Positions 1 to 8,475 of a stretch of 64,000 nucleotides of DNA are shown piece by piece. The translations under genes were made by a program, and so were the position numbers. Source of the DNA: JAXGMQ01 sp040768585 (GTDB lineage: Bacteria > Caldisericota > Caldisericia > JAAYUI01); assembly GCA_040768585.1 (NCBI GenBank), contig JAXGMQ010000001.1:992001-1056000 (forward strand). The letters are read 5' to 3'. Each line of letters begins with the position of its first letter. Position 1 is the stretch's first letter. The notes beneath the pieces are model-generated. The model had not been told where the DNA came from. It saw only the letters and a list, made by a program, of their open reading frames with translations, and did no database searches.

Positions 1-230
1 TCGGTCATGATTTCGTTGCAGGACTCAAGAACCTTGTCGGTGGCGAAATCGATTCATACAGAGACATGCTTGATAAGGCAAGAGACCTTGCCATCGAAAG
101 AATGGTCGAGGATGCTAAAATGCTTGGGGCTGACGGTGTTGTTTGCATGAGAATCTCAACGTCCGAGATAATGCAAGGCGCTGCTGAGATAATGGCTTAT
201 GGCACAGCAGTAAAACTTTCAAAAAAGTAA
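1..230 (+). CDS. YbjQ/UPF0145 family protein, C-terminal part
   Basis: The reading frame is open from base 3 to the TAA at 228-230 and has no start in the window, so this is the last 75 residues of a gene that begins upstream. The translation (GHDFVAGLKNLVGGEI, then DMLDKARDLAIERM, then GADGVVCMRISTSEI) matches the YbjQ/UPF0145 family, a small pentamer-forming protein of about 105 residues, sometimes called a heavy-metal-binding domain. Its cellular role is not established. The tail GTAVKLSKK is typical of the end of the family. The neighbour on the right is a repeat-filled gap, so there is no operon information. Confidence 0.85.
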   Translation, partial: GHDFVAGLKNLVGGEIDSYRDMLDKARDLAIERMVEDAKMLGADGVVCMRISTSEIMQGAAEIMAYGTAVKLSKK

Positions 231-886
231 TCTACCCTAATTTTTCTATATTTTGTGCACACCTTTTGTGGCGGTGGGATTTGTAGAAATCTTCGTCCTA
301 CCGCCATACTTTTTTGTGAGTGACAAATCTGAAAGATTATGGTCTTCACTGGCTTTTGATTTGCGCGTCTGTAAATACTTCAAGCACCCACTCCTGATTA
401 TGTTGTTTTCAACATGTCCACCTACTAATTTCGTATGCCCGCAATTTAATTGCCCTTTATTCACCGTGCCCAGGATTCCCTTCTCCTATTCAGATCACGC
501 TCAACTCATACGCTTAACGATTCATTTAGTCATCCCTCACCCCCACCCCTCTCCCTTCACAAGGGAGAGGGGTATCAGTAGTACTAATATCAATTCTCAA
601 ATAGGAGAAGAACTATCTCAACTCTCTCTGTGGAGGGGTTGTTATCACCAAACTTCCTCCCTCTCCTCTTTAGAGGAGAGGGTTGGGGTGAGGAGACTCT
701 TGGTAAGGGATTTCGCTCATACACAATCTCCACTTCGATTTATTTACTTTCGATTATGGCCTACCCAGAATTTTCTTTATGTGTGATGGCAACCTCCGGC
801 CTATGAATCCAGCACATAAAGCAGAGGTGAGAAAGTCTAACTGCCATTCTCCGGATTTATGATTGCGGCAAAGACTTGCTCAGCAC
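231..886. other. gene-poor gap with one REP-like repeat pair
   Basis: No convincing gene lies here. An open frame of 177 codons on the plus strand (253-786) has no ribosome site and runs through the palindromic repeat at 534-693, so I treat it as chance. The remainder is AT-rich with no clear promoter, apart from being downstream of both flanking genes (the YbjQ gene and the convergent gene ending at 887). Confidence 0.6.
534..693. repeat. REP/MITE-like paired palindromes, copy 1
   Basis: The left end (534-575) reads CCCTCACCCCCACCCC and then forms a hairpin of CTCTCCCTT and AAGGGAGAG. The right end (657-693) forms a hairpin of CCTCTCCTCT and AGAGGAGAGG and finishes GGTTGGGGTGAGG, an imperfect inverted copy of the left end. 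The whole unit is therefore two hairpins in opposite orientation, about 160 bp overall. The same architecture recurs at 8075-8265. Such CCCTCACCC...CTCTCC elements are widespread extragenic palindromes in bacteria; no transposase is seen nearby. Confidence 0.75.
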
Positions 887-1987
887 TTATTCACCGAGAG
901 TTTTATTTGAATAATGCTCAATCAGAGCACACCTGAAAGTGGAATCAGCCCACCTGGATTCCTTTCTCTTGTGACTCGGTTCTAACATGAGTCCATGATA
1001 AGCATTCCACGCCTTGAAGTTTGAACTGACCCTGTCTGGTTTGAAGATACCACCCGATTTTCTAAGCGTAGATTTCATTTTATCTAGCTGGTTTGATAGC
1101 ACTGGCACACCCCTAACCACACCAAGCCTTGCATACAACTCCATCCTGTCAAACCAGAAAAAGTCCATGTTCTCCAGGGGTTTGTCAATATCCGGCATAA
1201 AATCCGACACAAACGCCTGTGCCGGAGCGTATATCTTCTTGTTCTTTCTGATATATATCTGATTTGCCAGAGGTAATATCTCTGAGAGTTTGTTCAACGA
1301 CACTGCAATCATTGCAAGATTCTCTCTAGTTCTCCACCCCTTTGAGTGCGCGAGAAGCCTGAGATGATAGATGCAGGGCCACGCAAGGTCTTCATGAAAA
1401 TATAGCTTCCCCTTGAGCGGATAGGCGATATCAGAGAGTTTTGAATATTTGAGAACTTGACGGAATGCAAGCAGGGCTGATTCCGTTTCAGTCTTTACAT
1501 ACTCATTATCTTCATCCAAAAACCTCACCAGCAGCGATGCAAGTATTGTCCGGAACCCACCATAGTTGCCAGAAGTCTCGTCATAATGAGTAAAGGATGC
1601 CGGAGTATTGTCAGTGTTGTTCCTTGATGAATCATCAGAAAACACCCTATATAATGCTTTGCGAACTTCTGTCATTGCGGCATCGTCTGGCTTGAACCCC
1701 TTCTCAAACAAATACCTTGTCGAAATCTCGGTTCCTGTGAACTGGTCATGAGACTCTGCTGTGTGAAACCTCGTGCCAATCCAGCCATCCTCCCTTTGCA
1801 AGCCAAGAACGTGCAGCACGCCTGGGTCAGCCTTGATTTCTTCGTAGAGTCCCCTCAAGACCTCAGAATCCCCATCCTCCTTCAGAATCTCAAGTCGGGT
1901 TCTGAAGGCAATGGATGGACAGCCATATTCAATTAGAAAATCGAGGTTTGTTGCTAAATCATTAATCCCTATTCTTGACGTTGACAT
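887..1987 (-). CDS. uncharacterised alpha-toroid (prenyltransferase/terpene-cyclase-like) protein
   Basis: A 366-residue soluble protein without signal peptide or membrane segment. Repeating helical stretches with motifs such as QREDGWIG, HYDETSGNYGG and RKSGGIFKPD resemble the squalene-cyclase/prenyltransferase alpha-alpha toroid fold, in which short QxxDGxW-like turns recur, but no catalytic DxDD motif is visible, so enzymatic activity should not be assumed. I chose the ATG at 1987 because GAGGG lies 4 bases before it; an in-frame TTG at 2023 is possible. The start lies inside the end of the small membrane-protein gene 1962-2207, a 26-base overlap that implies translational coupling. Confidence 0.6.
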   Translation of the reverse strand: MSTSRIGINDLATNLDFLIEYGCPSIAFRTRLEILKEDGDSEVLRGLYEEIKADPGVLHVLGLQREDGWIGTRFHTAESHDQFTGTEISTRYLFEKGFKPDDAAMTEVRKALYRVFSDDSSRNNTDNTPASFTHYDETSGNYGGFRTILASLLVRFLDEDNEYVKTETESALLAFRQVLKYSKLSDIAYPLKGKLYFHEDLAWPCIYHLRLLAHSKGWRTRENLAMIAVSLNKLSEILPLANQIYIRKNKKIYAPAQAFVSDFMPDIDKPLENMDFFWFDRMELYARLGVVRGVPVLSNQLDKMKSTLRKSGGIFKPDRVSSNFKAWNAYHGLMLEPSHKRKESRWADSTFRCALIEHYSNKTLGE

Positions 1988-2207
1988 TCGACCCTCGAAG
2001 GAGTCCGCCAAAAATTCCTCCAAAGAGCGCGACCTTGAATGCTGTCATCCAGGAGATTTCTGCTGCCACGAGTCCTTGGGAGACTGCGCCTGGGAACAGG
2101 TCTGGCACAATCCAACCCCACATGAACTTCAAAAGGAAAAGCAGTATTACAAATATCGCAACAGCCGCTATTATCGCCATTGTTATCATCACTGGTATAC
2201 TCTTCAT
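1962..2207 (-). CDS. small membrane protein
   Basis: An 81-residue protein with a strongly hydrophobic N-terminal segment (roughly residues 5-27, rich in I, V, A, F) followed by a motif of the type WGWIVPDLFPGAVSQGL and a second, weaker hydrophobic stretch near AFKVALFGGIFGGLL. It looks like a two-helix inner membrane protein. AGGTG lies 8 bases before the ATG at 2207; a TTG at 2213 is too close to that site. The family is not named to my knowledge, though short proteins with a VPDLFPGAV core occur in other anaerobes. It overlaps the downstream 366-residue protein gene and is probably co-transcribed with it. Confidence 0.6.
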   Translation of the reverse strand: MKSIPVMITMAIIAAVAIFVILLFLLKFMWGWIVPDLFPGAVSQGLVAAEISWMTAFKVALFGGIFGGLLRGSNVNVKNRD

Positions 2208-2278
2208 AGACAATTCACCTCTATTTTTTTGTCGACCTTTTCATTGTAGTTCGGAAACAAGTCAACGGAAGCGGGGCA

Positions 2279-3580
2279 TCACTTTTTGATTGGGGTATAG
2301 AGTGTCATCTTTGTTTCACCAAAATCCTCTGGTGGATCTCTGAAACTCTTTGCCTCTTCGAGCCATTGGTGACGACCATACTCATAACCCATGAACTTAC
2401 GCCACTTGATGAGCTTTCCCCAGTTTGCACCCATGTTTTTAAAGACGATATCAACAGCGCCATAGAGTCCACCCTCAAATTCCTTGATTTGTATGACATC
2501 GTCACCCACGACATCGTCATCAACCATCACCCAGAATTCATATCCATAGACGGGATTCCCTTCGGTCGGGTTTGGGTTGTTGAACCCGAAGATGCGGGTC
2601 TCAGACTTCTCGATGAGCCCCTTCTTCTTTGCCCAGGCAAATAGTACCCTGAAAGCATCATCCTCTGGGGTAGAGCTAGTTGCTCTGTAGCTTGCCACCC
2701 TGAATGGTGGAAGCTCAATCTCGTAAACATCTGCGAATTCCTCTGGTTTTGTCATTATAAACCTCCTCGTTGTGTTTCTTATTGGCACAAGATGGTATTG
2801 GATTTTCCTTGTTCTTGGATCGGTCTCAGTGAGAATCTTTGAGTTTCTCACCTCCATCTTGCTGCTTTTAAACCAGTCCGAAAGCTGATTTATCAAAGTT
2901 GGCTCATCCAGATTGGTTCCATCTTGTTTAATGCTCAGGTATAACCCACCATAAAACATCCTCGCAGGTAAGTTGTCAGTTTGATTTGTATATGCAAACG
3001 CCTCATAAGACCCACTTCGTCCTACCCTCTGCGCATAAATACTTGATGGTGTGGATTCATTTGTGGTGATGATACTGCTTATTATTGAACTTATCGCGCT
3101 GGGTCTGTCATTTGCAACACTATAGAAGACCAAACCATTCTCCAGGGAAACAACTGACTTTGACAAAAAGCTCCCTGATGTATCAAAATCATATTGTTTG
3201 TAGAGCTCAACAAGGTTTAACTTTTCAAAGGGTGTTATTGTTATCTTCTTTTTTCTTACAAACCCAGGAGTGAATCCAAACTCCCTTTTGAAAGCTCTGG
3301 TGAAAGCCTCTTGTGAGGAGAAACCACAGTCAAAAGCGATGTCAATCAGATCACACCTGCCCTCTATTGCAATCTTCTCAAATGCCTGCGAGAGCCTCCT
3401 CAGTCTGATATATTGCTTGAGTGTTCTGCCCGTCAAATTCCAAAACAATCTGTAGAAATGAGGAGTTGAGTAACCCGACTTCGCAACAACCCCATCGATT
3501 GAGGCAGTCTTTGCCAGGTTTTCCTCAATGAAGTCAATTGTGTTCTGAACTCGTATCAATGCATTCATCCAACTACCCAT
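2279..3580 (-). CDS. AraC-family regulator with C-terminal GyrI-like effector domain
   Basis: A 433-residue transcription factor. Residues 1-100 are a two-helix-turn-helix AraC domain (IDFIEENLAKTASIDGVV, then YSTPHFYRLFWNLTG, and AFDCGFSSQEAFTRAFKREF). A middle region of about 150 residues is unassigned, and the last 150 residues are a GyrI-like/BacR effector-binding domain (PPFRVASYRA, then YGYEFWVMVDDD). Such proteins usually respond to small hydrophobic or cationic ligands and often control efflux or detoxification genes. The ATG at 3580 is preferred over 3622 because AAAGGTG lies 8 bases upstream. It is one of four GyrI-containing genes in the window (others at 22626, 25355 and 26723). 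No target operon is evident next door. Confidence 0.85.
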   Translation of the reverse strand: MGSWMNALIRVQNTIDFIEENLAKTASIDGVVAKSGYSTPHFYRLFWNLTGRTLKQYIRLRRLSQAFEKIAIEGRCDLIDIAFDCGFSSQEAFTRAFKREFGFTPGFVRKKKITITPFEKLNLVELYKQYDFDTSGSFLSKSVVSLENGLVFYSVANDRPSAISSIISSIITTNESTPSSIYAQRVGRSGSYEAFAYTNQTDNLPARMFYGGLYLSIKQDGTNLDEPTLINQLSDWFKSSKMEVRNSKILTETDPRTRKIQYHLVPIRNTTRRFIMTKPEEFADVYEIELPPFRVASYRATSSTPEDDAFRVLFAWAKKKGLIEKSETRIFGFNNPNPTEGNPVYGYEFWVMVDDDVVGDDVIQIKEFEGGLYGAVDIVFKNMGANWGKLIKWRKFMGYEYGRHQWLEEAKSFRDPPEDFGETKMTLYTPIKK

Positions 3581-3932
3581 TATAATAACACCTTTACGGA
3601 ATGTCTTGATTTTTTTTATCACAACAATGGGTATTAATTTCGGACTGCATATTTTGATAATATTATTCGATAATCAAACATAACCATACGCATTGGGTTT
3701 TTTGCCATTTAATTTCAACTATGGAAAATCGTTTAACCATGGTGTAAACGGTAGATATTACTGTTATTACCGATTTTCCAGTTTTCACGGCATTATAAAC
3801 AGTCGTAATGTCACATACACAAAACAGTTTGAAAGCCAAATATTACATAAAAAAGATTATTTTTAATCTTTCCTTAAAATAAAAAAAATTGAAATTACAC
3901 ACACGACTCATATTCTCTGATACAATCAGAAC
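3581..3932. other. AT-rich divergent intergenic region
   Basis: This 350-base stretch separates the minus-strand AraC-type gene from the plus-strand DUF4388 operon and must carry both promoters. It is very AT-rich with A-tracts near 3850-3890. The only box I can point to is TACAAT at 3921-3926. No RNA gene or long repeat is seen. Confidence 0.5.
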
Positions 3933-3933
3933 A
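3921..3933 (+). promoter_or_regulatory. -10 box for a leaderless DUF4388 gene
   Basis: TACAAT at 3921-3926 lies 6 bases before the ATG at 3933, so transcription should begin at or next to the start codon. There is no Shine-Dalgarno sequence. The -35 region is poor. Confidence 0.45.
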
Positions 3934-4553
3934 TGTCGTATCTAGCAGGCAAACTTTCAGAGATAGGTCTAGAGTCGATACTCGACACGCTACAGTGTTC
4001 ATCCATGTCCGGAAGGCTTAAGCTTTTCAAAAACTCAACCTCAGTTTTGATACTCATCAAGAATGGTGATGTTGTGTATGCCAAAATGGATAAAATTCTT
4101 GGTGACAACGCCTTGATCGCTGCTATCTACACCAATTTTGAAACCTTCTCATTCAATGTTGAAGATGTTTCCGATGAGTTAACAAATATAACCTGCAACC
4201 AGAAGGACCTCTTAATGATTGGCTTCCTCGTGATCGATGAAATTACACACATAAGACAGGAATATGGTAATTTTCTCGCCATGAAACCAGGTTTCAAATC
4301 AATAACCGGCATTCAACGAAAAGTTATAAAAAAGATTGATGGTGGAATCGCCTTGACTGAGCTATTGGAACACTTCCTCGGTGACATTGCAGGGGTTGTT
4401 AGTTTCATCAAATATCTCATAAACGAGAACTATCTGATTTGGTCAGATGCTCCGCTCGCTGCTGTCATCCAGCCAGAGGAGAAACTTAAGAAGGGATTCA
4501 TCGTGACAAACACACAAAACGTGGCTAGCAAAGGAGGAGTGAATGGTCGATAG
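3933..4553 (+). CDS. DUF4388 domain protein
   Basis: A 206-residue cytoplasmic protein. Residues 1-110 have the DUF4388 pattern: LSEIGLESILDTLQ, SGRLKLFKN, LILIKNGDVVYAKM, followed by an ALIAAIYTNFETFSF segment. DUF4388 (PATAN-like) domains are found in response regulators and in gliding/polarity systems of several phyla. The C-terminal half (residues 110-190) looks like a winged-helix-like module (VIKKIDGGIALTELLEHFLGD), as in other DUF4388 proteins. It overlaps the next gene by 11 bases and leads a three-gene operon ending in a roadblock protein, which suggests a part in small-GTPase-linked signalling or motility. That role is inference. Confidence 0.75.
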   Translation: MSYLAGKLSEIGLESILDTLQCSSMSGRLKLFKNSTSVLILIKNGDVVYAKMDKILGDNALIAAIYTNFETFSFNVEDVSDELTNITCNQKDLLMIGFLVIDEITHIRQEYGNFLAMKPGFKSITGIQRKVIKKIDGGIALTELLEHFLGDIAGVVSFIKYLINENYLIWSDAPLAAVIQPEEKLKKGFIVTNTQNVASKGGVNGR

Positions 4554-4992
4554 GATTGATAAGAAAGCTGTAAACTCTCTTATCTACGGTATCAGTGCTT
4601 CGATTCGCAAGCTGTTTGGTGGTGGGGCCGATGCTGTAATGAGAATTGCAGGACCTTATGTCGTTGAGGAATTTGAGGCTCTTGGTGTCAAATTCGAAGG
4701 GAAAGATCCACAGACGCTGTCAGATGAGGTAAAAAAAGCAACGCTTGAATTGGGAATGTGTGATGACATATCAATTGAGGATACGGGCGATCACTACAAG
4801 ATTTTGGTTGGTAATTGCTCATTCTGGGAAGCAACTGTAGCACTTCGCGAAAAGGGAATATCACCGTTTGCCTGCCCCTTTGCAAACCTTGCCATGACCG
4901 TGCTCGAGAAGAATCTGGGGCAGAAAACCACAGTCGAGAAGATAGAGCCCATTGGCGACAGAGCATCAGAGATACTTTTGGCAAAGGTTTAA
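4543..4992 (+). CDS. V4R-like small protein in roadblock operon
   Basis: A 149-residue soluble protein. A helical N-terminal half is followed by a segment with cysteines at SCF-like and ACPFANL positions and the pattern VLEKNLGQKTTVEK then IGDRASEILLAKV. This resembles the end of V4R (4-vinyl-reductase-like) domains, where cysteines lie before a helix and an 'xGD..C.f' strand, but the last cysteine is absent, so I assign the fold only tentatively. AGGAGG lies 5 bases before the ATG at 4543, and the start overlaps the stop of the DUF4388 gene. Thirteen bases separate its stop from the roadblock gene, so all three are surely one operon. Confidence 0.6.
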   Translation: MVDRIDKKAVNSLIYGISASIRKLFGGGADAVMRIAGPYVVEEFEALGVKFEGKDPQTLSDEVKKATLELGMCDDISIEDTGDHYKILVGNCSFWEATVALREKGISPFACPFANLAMTVLEKNLGQKTTVEKIEPIGDRASEILLAKV

Positions 4993-5005
4993 AGAGAGGT
5001 GACAA

Positions 5006-5356
5006 ATGGCAATCGAACAAATACTGTCAAAGCTAGCGGATGTTGAAGGTGTTCAAGGAGTGTTTGTCGTCTCCAAGGATGGTTTGATTCTCGACTCCGT
5101 AGGTTCGTTGAGTGTTGACCTGACCTCCATCGCGGCAATCGCATCTTCTGGTCTTGGTTCAGCAGAGGTTTTAGGTGAGACTGCGGCACTTGGTGGTCTT
5201 GACCAGGAGATTCTTGAATTCAAGAATGGAAAGGCCGTAATCCAATCCATCAATCAGCGACTGCTTCTTTGCATGATTGCGAGCAAGCAGGCAAACCTTG
5301 GTATGATAAGATATACCATAGACAAGGAGATTGAATCAATAAGAACAACTCTGTAA
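5006..5356 (+). CDS. roadblock/LC7 domain protein
   Basis: A 116-residue single-domain protein of the roadblock/LC7 (MglB-like) family: VEGVQGVFVVSKDGLILDSVG, then a central helix with AAIASSGLGSAEVLGE, then KAVIQSINQRLLLCMIASKQANLG. In bacteria these dimers commonly act as activators or scaffolds for Ras-like MglA GTPases in polarity and motility, and often neighbour DUF4388 proteins. No MglA gene lies in the window. GAGGTG is placed 5 bases before the ATG. A clear terminator follows at 5385-5422, closing the operon that starts at 3933. Confidence 0.9.
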   Translation: MAIEQILSKLADVEGVQGVFVVSKDGLILDSVGSLSVDLTSIAAIASSGLGSAEVLGETAALGGLDQEILEFKNGKAVIQSINQRLLLCMIASKQANLGMIRYTIDKEIESIRTTL

Positions 5357-5384
5357 TCATATCCACGAATCGAATTCATGCTTC

Positions 5385-5422
5385 AAAAGCGTCACCTGGA
5401 ATTGTTTGTGTGACGCTTTTTT
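5385..5422 (+). terminator. rho-independent terminator of roadblock operon
   Basis: AAAAGCGTCAC pairs with GTGACGCTTTT across a 14-base loop and is followed by a T-run. It sits 28 bases after the roadblock stop codon. Confidence 0.9.
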
Positions 5423-5495
5423 AAACGTATCCGTCAAATGTTCTGTAATTCGATTGTGCGTGTTTTGCAGTTTGTGAAGAAGGTGAGGGAGAAGA

Positions 5496-7079
5496 ATGAG
5501 AAGATTGGTCGTCCTTGTTTCTGCAGTTGTGATTATTTTGAGTTTGAACCCATCAAGTAATTTTGCGTCAAACTACAATGATTGGGGATACGAAATGAAT
5601 GACACATTTCACCAATCATTTCAAATAAAGGGGATTTCAAAAGCTGGTGGATTCTACATCGAACGTTCCTGGTTCCGAAAAATGACTTGTGTCAGGGACA
5701 TCAAAACTGGGAGACTCACAAATGTGATTGAGCACGAACCGAACTCAACCTACCACATCACACCCTTTGTCCAGGGAAAATTTATCATGGACAGCACATA
5801 CAATGAGGATATGGATAAAACCATCACAAAGATATACGACAGAGACGACTTGGTTGCGACATTTCATACAACAAACAACGAATTTATCGTCCCATTTGAT
5901 GATGAGTTGATTCTCATCGAATATACTCAAGAGGGCGATTTCTTAAGATTAAAAAGACTGGATGAGGGAGATACAGTCTGGGAAAGAGATATCCCAGGCG
6001 CAACCAAGATTTATAGCCCACACTATTACAACGAGTCAAAACGTCACATCTGGGTATATGATGAAAATGAGTATGTCCTAACGTGCGTGAATCCTATTGA
6101 TGGGAAAGTATTGCTTTCATTTTACGGAAATGTTTATATGCATTTTTCAAATGGAGATTCATCCCTAATTGTAACCACGAGTGAAACAGGTTCGTACATT
6201 CATTTATTAAACATCTATACAGCCTCTGAAGTCTACTCAAGTTCATATGATGATAATTTCCCAATAAATAACCAATTCTCCTTTCACAACCAAAAAGTAA
6301 TCCTATCACGTCGCAAATGCGATCAGTTACCATCACAAAAAATGTGTGAGATGGATGTTGTCATCATCGATACGATGTCGAAAGAAGTAGAGGAGTATGC
6401 GATAACTCTTCCAAACAAAAATGGCACATTATTTTTAAGGGTATATGACATCAATTCCGAATTTGTAGTATTTTCGAATGAAACACGACAGGGTTGCATA
6501 GTTAAAGAGCTCAAGACTGACAGAATAGTGTACACGAGTCCGGATATTGGTAGTGTACAAGATGTAGAATTGTTTGGTACATCATACATGTTTGTGCACG
6601 CTGGATTATCGTGTGCTGGTGTTGATCTTGAAAACATGGAAATACACTGGGTTCATAAAAGCACAAGCATGCCGGTCATATGCGAGTTCGAAGACCTCCT
6701 CTTTATACGTCATGATGACAAGATAAGAGTGTACGACTCAAGGTTCGATGTGTGGGAGCCTTACACCTACAACATCGAAAAAATCAGTAGAAATGCTGAG
6801 TTTGTGCCAACAAGATTTGGGATGGTTGTGCTGCCAACAGGTGGCTCAAGCCGAGACAGCCAGGATTTAATGCTGCTTCTACCAGAGATTGATGAGCCTA
6901 TATATCAGGCAAAGGTTAACGTATATGAGTACTTCTCAGATTGGGAATATACAAGTGATCCAGAATACTTAAAACTTGTAAGGTCATCATTAACAGGAAG
7001 AATGGATGTTACGCTTTGGCTGCACATCAGAACTGGGGTACTCGTTTATGAAAATCCAGAATTAAGCGAATTTCAATAG
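5496..7079 (+). CDS. exported protein of unknown function, probable beta-propeller
   Basis: A 527-residue protein with a cleavable signal peptide (MRRLVVLVSAVVIILSL, cleavage near residue 24-26). The mature part is almost all short beta strands with repeated hydrophobic-D/N patterns (for example LRLYDENEYVLTCVNPIDGK-like stretches and IRVYDSRFDVWEPY), as expected of a six- or seven-bladed propeller of the PQQ/WD-like type; I see no perfect repeat motif. A GGTGAGGGAG ribosome site lies 5 bases before the ATG. It is a single gene between the roadblock operon terminator and the methyltransferase gene. Function unknown. Confidence 0.65.
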   Translation: MRRLVVLVSAVVIILSLNPSSNFASNYNDWGYEMNDTFHQSFQIKGISKAGGFYIERSWFRKMTCVRDIKTGRLTNVIEHEPNSTYHITPFVQGKFIMDSTYNEDMDKTITKIYDRDDLVATFHTTNNEFIVPFDDELILIEYTQEGDFLRLKRLDEGDTVWERDIPGATKIYSPHYYNESKRHIWVYDENEYVLTCVNPIDGKVLLSFYGNVYMHFSNGDSSLIVTTSETGSYIHLLNIYTASEVYSSSYDDNFPINNQFSFHNQKVILSRRKCDQLPSQKMCEMDVVIIDTMSKEVEEYAITLPNKNGTLFLRVYDINSEFVVFSNETRQGCIVKELKTDRIVYTSPDIGSVQDVELFGTSYMFVHAGLSCAGVDLENMEIHWVHKSTSMPVICEFEDLLFIRHDDKIRVYDSRFDVWEPYTYNIEKISRNAEFVPTRFGMVVLPTGGSSRDSQDLMLLLPEIDEPIYQAKVNVYEYFSDWEYTSDPEYLKLVRSSLTGRMDVTLWLHIRTGVLVYENPELSEFQ

Positions 7080-7083
7080 AAGT

Positions 7084-7112
7084 TTGCCAAGTATCGTTAT
7101 TTTTTGTATATT
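7084..7112 (+). promoter_or_regulatory. promoter for leaderless methyltransferase mRNA
   Basis: TTGCCA (7084-7089), a 17-base spacer and TATATT (7107-7112) lie only 6 bases upstream of the ATG at 7119. No ribosome site is present. Confidence 0.65.
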
Positions 7113-7118
7113 TTAGTT

Positions 7119-7769
7119 ATGGACAAGGATACCCAGGTATTTGACAACTGGGCAAACACATATGACACCGATGTCAGACAATCTGACTGGTTGCACGCAA
7201 AGTATGATAAAGCACTGCAATTAGTGTCTGATAAAATAAAAGAATCAGCAGATCACAACAACAAGCCCGTAAGGGTGCTAGACGTTGGTGCAGGAACGGG
7301 CAACCTGGCACAGAAGCTCCTGCCAGACGATAGAATCGACTACACCCCAATTGAGCCTTCGAAGGAGATGAGAAGGGTTTTCAAAACCAAGTTTCCAAAA
7401 ATGAAGGTTCACAACGCCAAACTCCCTAATCTAAAGAGTTTTTGGTCAGAATTTGACGTGGTCGTGTCGACTTATGTTGTTCACCACGTTAATTATGAAG
7501 ACGTTCCCGAAATGGTTGGAAACCTCGCAAAATCAATTGATGATCACGGGGCTGTGATGCTCGTTGACGTGATGTTTGAGTCTGAATCAAAGAAAAATGA
7601 ATGCATCGACGACCTGGAAAAACAAGGGAATACGGAACTTACCAAGGAGATTAAAGACGAGTTCTTTCACTATATCGATACCCTGAAAAGAGAATTTGAG
7701 AAACTGGGTTTCTTTGTCTGGACGAAGAGAATCACGTACTATGTTTGGTTTTTTCAGGCAGTGAAGTAG
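7119..7769 (+). CDS. class I SAM-dependent methyltransferase
   Basis: A 216-residue cytoplasmic methyltransferase. Motif I VRVLDVGAGTGNLAQKL binds S-adenosylmethionine, followed by an acidic end of strand 2 at YTPIEPS, and motif FDVVVSTYVVHHVNYEDVPEM with the later helix-strand GAVMLVDVMFES. These features fit the methyltransferase 11/25 type (UbiE-like); the substrate cannot be read from sequence. The C-terminal YFHIDTLKREFEKLGFFVWTKRIT-like tail is usual in YrrT-type enzymes. I start at ATG 7119 rather than the TTG at 7104 because a promoter with its -10 box overlaps the earlier codon. It stands alone. Confidence 0.8.
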   Translation: MDKDTQVFDNWANTYDTDVRQSDWLHAKYDKALQLVSDKIKESADHNNKPVRVLDVGAGTGNLAQKLLPDDRIDYTPIEPSKEMRRVFKTKFPKMKVHNAKLPNLKSFWSEFDVVVSTYVVHHVNYEDVPEMVGNLAKSIDDHGAVMLVDVMFESESKKNECIDDLEKQGNTELTKEIKDEFFHYIDTLKREFEKLGFFVWTKRITYYVWFFQAVK

Positions 7770-8475
7770 TTCTAAATAGATTGTAAGAAATTTATTGTAA
7801 TAGCACTCAATAATTTTATTCCTAGCCCCAAACAAAACTATCACGAGAATGATGAGCAATAAACATTCATGATAATTGTCTTTAGAAAACTGATGTTGTG
7901 ATTTTTGATGTTGAGATTCAATTAGAAAGTGTATTGATGCGGATTAATATTATATAGCAAAACTAGCTAGAATAATGGTTTCTTTAAAAAAAGGAAAATT
8001 GTCTATTGTGCAAATTATGATTGAGACAAACAAAGAGAATTAGATATATCCTCAATAGGTTAGTGATAAAGCCTCCTCACCCTAACCCTCTCCTCCAGGG
8101 GAGGAGAGGGGATTAGAGGCATCAAATCTTGCAAGAAGGTAGGTGGATTCAAAGAGATGGTTTTCCAAATGAGGAAAAGAAGGATAAACAAGGAATAACT
8201 CAGCAGACTACAGGTGACACTTCTCCCCTCTCCCCTACTGCAAGAGAGAGGGGCAGGGATGAGGGATTACTGGCATACAATCTAACTAATTCTAGAAAAT
8301 ACTTGAGTTATAAAACTCAGGAATAAAATAGCAAGCAGTAAGTTTGTTTTCTTGAGATAAATCTTGTCAAAGAAAAATAGAGGTTTCGAGTTTAAACAGA
8401 AAGTGGATAAAGAAAAGTCACACAGGGCTTGAAAAGGAAACATGTATCAACTGTAAAGCATCCTTAAACAACAGC
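7770..8475. other. gene-poor gap between convergent genes, with REP-like pair
   Basis: This 700-base gap lies between the stop of the methyltransferase gene and the stop of the oppositely oriented selD. It is AT-rich and holds the second REP-like pair (8075-8265). An open frame at 8129-8326 crosses the repeat and has no ribosome site, so I do not call it. Confidence 0.6.
8075..8265. repeat. REP/MITE-like paired palindromes, copy 2
   Basis: The left end reads CCTCACCCTAACCCTC followed by a hairpin of CTCCTCC and GGAGGAGAG; the right end holds CCCCTCTCCCCT ... AGAGAGGGGCAGGGATGAGGG. This is the same inverted, two-hairpin layout as the copy at 534-693, with a longer unrelated centre. Both copies lie in gaps downstream of genes. 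Confidence 0.75.

Noticed and set aside
253..786. 177-codon plus-strand open frame
   Set aside because: It has no ribosome site or promoter, contains the palindromic repeat and has low-complexity, protein-unlike composition.
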